Assembly: GCA_964458605.1 (NCBI GenBank)
Contig: CAYWLS010000029.1
Span: forward strand, 1 to 46,639
Source: JBBSNV01 sp964458605
Lineage (GTDB): Bacteria; Pseudomonadota; Alphaproteobacteria; Reyranellales; JAQSWP01
DNA length: 46,639 nucleotides
Direction of reading: 5' to 3'
The position numbers and the translations under genes were made by a program. Positions 42,231 to 46,639 of the stretch are shown here, piece after piece. The notes under the pieces were generated by a model. The model was not told the DNA's origin. It did no database searches and saw only the letters and a program-made list of their open reading frames with translations. How positions within the stretch are numbered: position 1 is the stretch's first letter; each line of letters begins with the position of its first letter.

Positions 42231-42244
42231 CGCAAGCGCTTGCG
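42231..42244. promoter_or_regulatory. 14-bp perfect palindrome between divergent -35 boxes (operator candidate)
   Basis: CGCAAGCGCTTGCG lies exactly between the hemB -35 (42220-42225) and the valine-operon -35 (42245-42250), directly touching the latter. The AAGCGCTT core resembles operators of LacI-family regulators. No regulator gene is in the window. Confidence 0.5.
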
Positions 42245-42272
42245 TTGACAGGCACTTGCAGCGATCTAAGAT
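42245..42272 (+). promoter_or_regulatory. predicted sigma-70 promoter of the valine-degradation operon
   Basis: Consensus TTGACA (42245-42250), 16-base spacer, TAAGAT (42267-42272); leader of about 64 bases to the ATG at 42343. Confidence 0.62.
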
Positions 42273-42342
42273 GCCCGCGCACTGCAGCAAAACGCCCGTT
42301 TACCAAGCAACCGGCACCGGCAGCCGGGCCAGGTCAGGAAAG

Positions 42343-43485
42343 ATGGATTTCGATCTCAGCGAAGAACAACTCGCCTTCCAGCAGACGGCGCGCGATTTCG
42401 CCCAGGGCACCATGCTGCCGCTGGCGCCGCGCTGGGACGCCGAAAGCATCTTCCCGGTCGATACCTTGCGCGAAGCGGCGGCGCTGGGCTTCGGCGGCAT
42501 CTACATCAAGGACGATGTCGGCGGCTCGGCGCTGGGCCGGCTCGACGCGGCGGTGATCTTCGAGGAGCTGGCGGCCGCCTGTCCTTCGACCGCTGCCTAT
42601 ATCTCGATCCACAACATGGCGTCGTGGATGATCGACGCGTTCGGCAACGACGCGCAGCGCCATCGCTTCCTGCCGGCGCTCACCGCCATGGAGCGCTTCG
42701 CCTGCTATTGCCTGACCGAGCCCAACGCGGGCTCGGATGCCGGTTCGCTGCGCACCCGCGCAGTGCGCGACGGCGACCACTACGTCGTCAACGGCTCCAA
42801 GGCGTTCATCTCCGGCGGCTCGGCCGGCGAGATCTATGTCGTGATGGTGCGCACCGGCGGCGACGGGCCGTCCGGCATCTCGACCCTGGTGGTCGACGGC
42901 GCCACGCCCGGCGTGTCGTTCGGCAAGCTGGAGAAGAAGCTGGGTTGGAACTCGCAACCCACCGCCATGGTGATCTTCGAGGATGCGCTTGTGCCGGTGG
43001 CCAACCGTCTGGGCGAGGAGGGCGACGGCTTCAAGATCGCCATGCGCGGGCTGGACGGCGGGCGCATCAATATCGGCGCCTGCTCGCTGGGCGGCGCGCG
43101 CCAGTGCCTGGAGAGCGCGCGCAACTATCTCGGCGAGCGCAAGCAGTTCGGCAAGGCGCTGGCCGAGTTCCAGGCGCTGCAGTTCAAGCTGGCCGACATG
43201 GCCACCGAATTGGATGCCGCGCGGCTGATGATCCATCGCGCCGCCTTTCGGCTCGACCAGAAATCGCCCGAGGCGACGATGGCCTGCGCGATGGCCAAGC
43301 GGCTGGCCACCGATATCGGCTTCAAGGTGGTCAACGAGGCGCTGCAACTGCATGGCGGCTACGGCTACCTCAAGGAATATCCCATCGAGCGCTACCTGCG
43401 CGATCTGCGCGTGCACCAGATCCTGGAAGGCACCAACGAGATCATGCGCGTCATCATCGCCCGCAAATTGCTGTCGGGTTCCTAG
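42343..43485 (+). CDS. acyl-CoA dehydrogenase, probable isobutyryl-CoA dehydrogenase
   Basis: Encodes 380 residues from the ATG at 42343 (MDFDLSEEQ), with AGGAAAG upstream. CYCLTEPNAGSDAGS and the flavin-binding FISGGSAGEIYVVMVRT are acyl-CoA dehydrogenase signatures. QLHGGYGYLKEYPIERYLRDLRVHQILEGTNEIMR carries the catalytic Glu366. Within the family it resembles the isobutyryl-CoA dehydrogenase (ACAD8) branch. The two genes that follow catalyse the later steps of valine breakdown, which supports the assignment: isobutyryl-CoA to methacrylyl-CoA with electrons going to ETF. Confidence 0.88.
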   Translation: MDFDLSEEQLAFQQTARDFAQGTMLPLAPRWDAESIFPVDTLREAAALGFGGIYIKDDVGGSALGRLDAAVIFEELAAACPSTAAYISIHNMASWMIDAFGNDAQRHRFLPALTAMERFACYCLTEPNAGSDAGSLRTRAVRDGDHYVVNGSKAFISGGSAGEIYVVMVRTGGDGPSGISTLVVDGATPGVSFGKLEKKLGWNSQPTAMVIFEDALVPVANRLGEEGDGFKIAMRGLDGGRINIGACSLGGARQCLESARNYLGERKQFGKALAEFQALQFKLADMATELDAARLMIHRAAFRLDQKSPEATMACAMAKRLATDIGFKVVNEALQLHGGYGYLKEYPIERYLRDLRVHQILEGTNEIMRVIIARKLLSGS

Positions 43486-43500
43486 GAAGAAGAGCGGGCA

Positions 43501-44559
43501 ATGTCGGAAGAAGAGATCCTGTTTTCGGTCAAGCGCGGCATCGGCCGCATCGTGCTCAACCGGCCCAAGGCGCTCAACGCCCTGACCCTGCCGATGGTGC
43601 GCCTCCTCGATCCCAGGCTGCGCCAGTGGGCCGCCGACGATTCGGTCAAGGCGGTGGTGATCTCCGGCGCCGGCGACCGCGCCTTCTGCGCCGGTGGCGA
43701 CGTTGCCTCGATCTATCGCAACAAAAAGGATGGCGACGGCTCGGTGGGCCGCGATTTCTTCCGCGAGGAATATATCGTCAACCGCATGATCTTCCGCTTT
43801 CCCAAGCCGTGGATCGCGCTGCTCGACGGCATCACCATGGGCGGCGGCGTCGGCCTGTCGGTGCACGGACCCTTCCGCATCGCCACCGAGAAATTCCTGT
43901 TCGCCATGCCGGAGACCGGCATCGGCCTGTTCCCGGACGTGGGCGGCGGGCATTTCCTGCCGCGCCTGCCGGGCCAGCTCGGCATGTATCTGGCGCTGAC
44001 CGGCAACCGGCTGAAGGCGGCCGACGCGCTCTATGCCGGGGTGGCGACGCATTTCATCCATTCCAACCGCCTGCCGGCGGTGATCGAAGCGCTGGAAGAA
44101 ACCTTGTGGAGCGGCGACGCGATCGGCGATGTCGGCCTGGTGCTGGACGAGTTCACCGGGGATGCGGGGCCGGCCACCCTGCCGCCGCAGCGGGCGCTGA
44201 TCGACACGCATTTCGCCGGCGATTCGGTGGAAGCGATCGTTCGATCGCTGCAATCCGGCGACGACGAATGGACCGCCAGGACGGCGGCAGCGCTGGCCCG
44301 GCTGTCGCCCACCAGCATGAAGATCACCTTCCGTCAGATCCGCTCCGGCGCGTCGATGTCGTTCGAGGACATCATGACCATGGAATACCGCATGTCGCAG
44401 GGCTGCATGGCCGGGCACGATTTCTTCGAGGGCGTGCGGGCGGTGCTGATCGACAAGGACAACACGCCCCACTGGCAGCCGGCCGACCTGGCCGGCGTAA
44501 CCGACGACATCGTCGACCGGCATTTCGCGCCGGTCGGCAACGACCTTTCGTTCAAATAG
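43501..44559 (+). CDS. 3-hydroxyisobutyryl-CoA hydrolase (enoyl-CoA hydratase/isomerase family)
   Basis: Encodes 352 residues, longer than enoyl-CoA hydratases (about 260), as expected for 3-hydroxyisobutyryl-CoA hydrolase. RAFCAGGDVASIY is the CoA-binding oxyanion loop, GITMGGGVGLSVHG the second oxyanion element, and MPETGIGLFPDVGGG contains Glu138 and Asp146, the catalytic pair of this subfamily. The extended C-terminal region (MTMEYRMSQGCMAGHDFFEGVRAVLIDKD) is also characteristic. It releases free 3-hydroxyisobutyrate from its CoA ester in valine catabolism. Gap to the dehydrogenase upstream is 15 bases. An upstream crotonase (methacrylyl-CoA hydration) is not in the window. Confidence 0.92.
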   Translation: MSEEEILFSVKRGIGRIVLNRPKALNALTLPMVRLLDPRLRQWAADDSVKAVVISGAGDRAFCAGGDVASIYRNKKDGDGSVGRDFFREEYIVNRMIFRFPKPWIALLDGITMGGGVGLSVHGPFRIATEKFLFAMPETGIGLFPDVGGGHFLPRLPGQLGMYLALTGNRLKAADALYAGVATHFIHSNRLPAVIEALEETLWSGDAIGDVGLVLDEFTGDAGPATLPPQRALIDTHFAGDSVEAIVRSLQSGDDEWTARTAAALARLSPTSMKITFRQIRSGASMSFEDIMTMEYRMSQGCMAGHDFFEGVRAVLIDKDNTPHWQPADLAGVTDDIVDRHFAPVGNDLSFK

Positions 44560-44590
44560 AGCCGCCGGCAAGGCGAGCGAGGAGGAAATC

Positions 44591-45478
44591 ATGGCGACGA
44601 TCGCATTCATCGGCCTGGGCAACATGGGCGGCCCGATGGCCAGGAACCTGCTGAAGGCCGGCCACGAGGTGCGCGGCTACGACCTGTCCGAGGCGGCGCT
44701 GACCGAGGCGGTGGCGGCCGGCATCAAGAAGGCCGGCAGCCCGGCCGAAGCGGTCAAGGACGCCGACGTGATCGTCACCATGCTGCCGGCCGGCAAGCAT
44801 GTGCGGGGCGCCTATGGCGGGCAGGGCGGGCTGATCGCCGGAGCCAAGAAGGGCGCGCTGCTGATCGACTGCTCGACCATCGACGTCGAGTCGGCCCGCG
44901 CCGTGGCCAAGGAAGCCGCCGATGCCGGCTTCGAGATGGTCGACGCGCCGGTATCCGGCGGCGTCGGCGGCGCGGCGGCCGGCACCCTGACCTTCATGGT
45001 GGGCGGGCCCGACGGCGCCTTCGCGCGCGCCAAGCCGATCCTGGAGAAGATGGGCAAGAACATCGTGCATTGCGGCGGCGGCGGCAACGGCCAGGCCGCC
45101 AAGATCTGCAACAACATGATCCTGGGCATCTCGATGATCGGGGTCAGCGAGGCCTTCATGCTGGCCAAGCGGCTGGGGCTGGACGCGCAGAAGCTGTTCG
45201 ACGTGTCGTCGACCGCCTCGGGCCAGTGCTGGTCGCTGACCACCTATTGCCCGGTGCCGGGCCCGGTGCCGACCTCGCCGGCCAATCGCGACTACCAGGC
45301 GGGCTTCACCGCGGCGATGATGCTGAAGGATCTGGTGCTGGCGCAGCAGGCGGCGTCGGCCGTCGGCGCCACCACGCCGCTGGGCGCCGAGGCGGCGCAG
45401 ATCTACAATCTGTTCGTCAATGGCGGGCGCGGCGCGATGGATTTCTCCGGCATCGTCAAGATGCTGGACGGCAAATAG
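44591..45478 (+). CDS. mmsB: 3-hydroxyisobutyrate dehydrogenase
   Basis: Encodes 295 residues with a GGAGG ribosome-binding site. FIGLGNMGGPMA (6-17) is the nucleotide-binding loop, DAPVSGGVGGAAAGTL the substrate-binding motif and GNGQAAKICNNM contains catalytic Lys171. LTTYCPVPGPVPTSPANRDY is specific to 3-hydroxyisobutyrate dehydrogenases within the beta-hydroxyacid family. It oxidises 3-hydroxyisobutyrate to methylmalonate semialdehyde with NAD+. The next enzyme, MmsA, is not in the window. Confidence 0.94.
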   Translation: MATIAFIGLGNMGGPMARNLLKAGHEVRGYDLSEAALTEAVAAGIKKAGSPAEAVKDADVIVTMLPAGKHVRGAYGGQGGLIAGAKKGALLIDCSTIDVESARAVAKEAADAGFEMVDAPVSGGVGGAAAGTLTFMVGGPDGAFARAKPILEKMGKNIVHCGGGGNGQAAKICNNMILGISMIGVSEAFMLAKRLGLDAQKLFDVSSTASGQCWSLTTYCPVPGPVPTSPANRDYQAGFTAAMMLKDLVLAQQAASAVGATTPLGAEAAQIYNLFVNGGRGAMDFSGIVKMLDGK

Positions 45479-45482
45479 GCCG

Positions 45483-46175
45483 ATGATCGTTCTGTACGAC
45501 CTGCAGGGCGCCGACGACCGGCGCTTCAGTCCTTATTGCTGGCGCATCCGCCTGGCGCTGGCCCACAAGGGGCTGAAGAGCCAGGACGTCGCGGTGGCTT
45601 TCGACGAGAAGGACAAGGTGGCGTTCTCCGGCCAGCCGCTGGTGCCGGTGATCGTCGACCAGGCCAAGGGCGGCCGGGTGGTCGACGACAGCTGGAACAT
45701 CGCCTGCTATCTGGAGGACACCTATCCGCAGAACGCCCTGTTCGGCGGCGCCATGGGGCGGGGCGTGACGCGCTTCATCAACCAGTGGGCCGTGCCCGGC
45801 CAGCTTGCCCATATCGGGCCGATGATCATGCTCGACCTGCACGACCGGGTGCGCCCGCAGGATCAGGCTTATTTCCGCCAGTCGCGCGAGAAGCGCTACG
45901 GCAAGACGCTCGAGCAGGTGCAGCAGGGGCGGGAAGAGCGCCTGCCGGCGTTCCGTGCCGCCCTGGAGCCCATTCGCCAGACCGTGGCGCAGCAGGCGTT
46001 CTTCGGCGGCGACCAGCCCAGCTACGCCGACTACATCGTCTTCAGCGGGTTCCAGTGGGCCCGCATTGCATCGGACTTCGAGTTGCTGGCCGACGACGAT
46101 CCGATCGCGGCCTGGATCGGCCGGATCGATCGATTGTACGATGGCCTGACGCGCAAGATCGGCTGGGGCCGCTAA
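45483..46175 (+). CDS. glutathione S-transferase family protein
   Basis: Encodes 230 residues from the ATG at 45483, four bases after mmsB. The N-terminal thioredoxin-like domain has RRFSPYCWRIRLALAHKGL, with a Ser/Cys at the usual catalytic place, and the cis-proline region PLVPVIVD. The all-helical C-terminal domain includes FFGGDQPSYADYIVFSGFQW. In fungal and bacterial relatives (beta-etherase-like branch) the reaction is glutathione-dependent cleavage or isomerisation. A role in removing reactive methacrylyl-CoA from the preceding pathway is possible but speculative. Confidence 0.88.
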   Translation: MIVLYDLQGADDRRFSPYCWRIRLALAHKGLKSQDVAVAFDEKDKVAFSGQPLVPVIVDQAKGGRVVDDSWNIACYLEDTYPQNALFGGAMGRGVTRFINQWAVPGQLAHIGPMIMLDLHDRVRPQDQAYFRQSREKRYGKTLEQVQQGREERLPAFRAALEPIRQTVAQQAFFGGDQPSYADYIVFSGFQWARIASDFELLADDDPIAAWIGRIDRLYDGLTRKIGWGR

Positions 46176-46186
46176 AGGAGAGCACG

Positions 46187-46591
46187 ATGACCGAGGTGAA
46201 AGTCACGCACGACTACAAGGCTTCCGCCGATACGGTGTGGCAGAAGATCCGCAGCTTCACCGGCCTGGCCGACTGGCTGCCCGGCATCACCTGCGAATCG
46301 ATCGAGGGCGGCAAGTCGCGCAAGCTGTCGATGCCCGGCGGCATCACCATCGTCGAGGCGCTGGAGATGCACGACGACGCCAACCGCACCTATGGCTACA
46401 AGATCGTCCAGTCGCCCCAGCCGGTGAAGGACTATCACTCCGTCATCAAGGTGGTGCCCAACGGCAGCGGCAGCACCGTGGTGTGGACCAGCAAGTTCGA
46501 GCCGATCGGGCCCGAGGCCATTGCCAAAGGCATGATGGAAGGCATCTACAAGACCGCGCTGGGCGCGCTGTCGCTGGCGGTGGGCGTCTAG
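46187..46591 (+). CDS. SRPBCC-fold protein (polyketide cyclase/dehydrase-like)
   Basis: Encodes 134 residues, with AAAGGAG as ribosome-binding site 11 bases after the GST stop. The pattern ASADTVWQKIRSFTGLADWLPGI, then YGYKIVQSPQPVKDYHSVIKVVP and TVVWTSKFEP, is that of the SRPBCC helix-grip fold (PF10604-type). These proteins bind hydrophobic ligands or act as small cyclases/lipid carriers; the ligand is unknown. It is the last complete gene of the operon in the window, and the last 48 bases hold no recognisable gene. Confidence 0.86.
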   Translation: MTEVKVTHDYKASADTVWQKIRSFTGLADWLPGITCESIEGGKSRKLSMPGGITIVEALEMHDDANRTYGYKIVQSPQPVKDYHSVIKVVPNGSGSTVVWTSKFEPIGPEAIAKGMMEGIYKTALGALSLAVGV

Positions 46592-46639
46592 GTAGTGGAC
46601 TCATAAAGCGCGGATGATCAGGCGAGAGGAAGTGAGCAG

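Noticed and set aside
42334..44625. Long minus-strand open frame opposite the valine genes
   Set aside because: Same antisense artefact; the plus-strand genes show catalytic motifs throughout.

Overview
The window is GC-rich, densely packed bacterial chromosome, almost certainly from an alphaproteobacterium. The clearest marker is the run folK - rpoZ - rsh - pdxJ - acpS - lepB - rnc - era - recO - parC, an arrangement typical of that class. The Mg-type HemB, the omega subunit with an acidic tail, the bactofilin/M23 pair, the TRAP transporter and the CaiB-type CoA transferase all fit. A Rhodospirillales-like or Reyranella-like genome is a guess, not a determination. I saw no tRNA, rRNA, CRISPR array, prophage or insertion sequence.

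Layout. (1) 1-2080: end of korA and all of korB, encoding a 2-oxoacid:ferredoxin oxidoreductase, closed by a long palindromic repeat (2151-2213) that also supplies the stop codon of a convergent sulfatase. (2) 3747-6552: a divergent promoter region, a lipoprotein with a possible Cys-His-Asp triad, then a membrane M23 peptidase overlapping a bactofilin (cell-shape module) and an intrinsic terminator. (3) 6569-10446, minus strand: PLP-dependent dehydratase, HAD hydrolase and soluble lytic transglycosylase. (4) 10580-15146, plus strand: dapA, smpB and a run of small redox and hydrolase genes (molybdopterin oxidoreductase, glutathione peroxidase, DOPA-dioxygenase-like protein, Asp-nucleophile alpha/beta hydrolase, DUF72). 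(5) 15143-17044, minus strand: NYN-domain protein, family-5 uracil-DNA glycosylase and HD hydrolase in one tight operon. (6) 17154-28094: the conserved housekeeping block through parC and uppP. (7) 28347-33287: a TRAP transporter whose binding protein lies on the opposite strand from its membrane subunits, with a TerC-like protein between them. (8) 33288-39419, minus strand: Bpt aminoacyl-transferase, RDD membrane protein, penicillin-acylase-family hydrolase, CoA transferase and EamA transporter. (9) 39500-41145: an alpha/beta hydrolase, an AT-rich gap, and a small secreted protein made of 11-residue VNAF-type repeats. (10) 41146-46591: hemB and, divergently, a valine-degradation operon (isobutyryl-CoA dehydrogenase, 3-hydroxyisobutyryl-CoA hydrolase, 3-hydroxyisobutyrate dehydrogenase) followed by a GST and an SRPBCC protein.

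Most of the window is ordinary core genome. The parts that look least described are the secreted VNAF-repeat protein with its AT-rich leader and terminator-like hairpin directly ahead of it; the divergent hemB/valine promoters with a 14-bp palindrome between the two -35 boxes; the korB/sulfatase palindrome; and the NYN-UDGb-HD operon. All functions are read from sequence motifs by eye. No database search, alignment or folding program was run.
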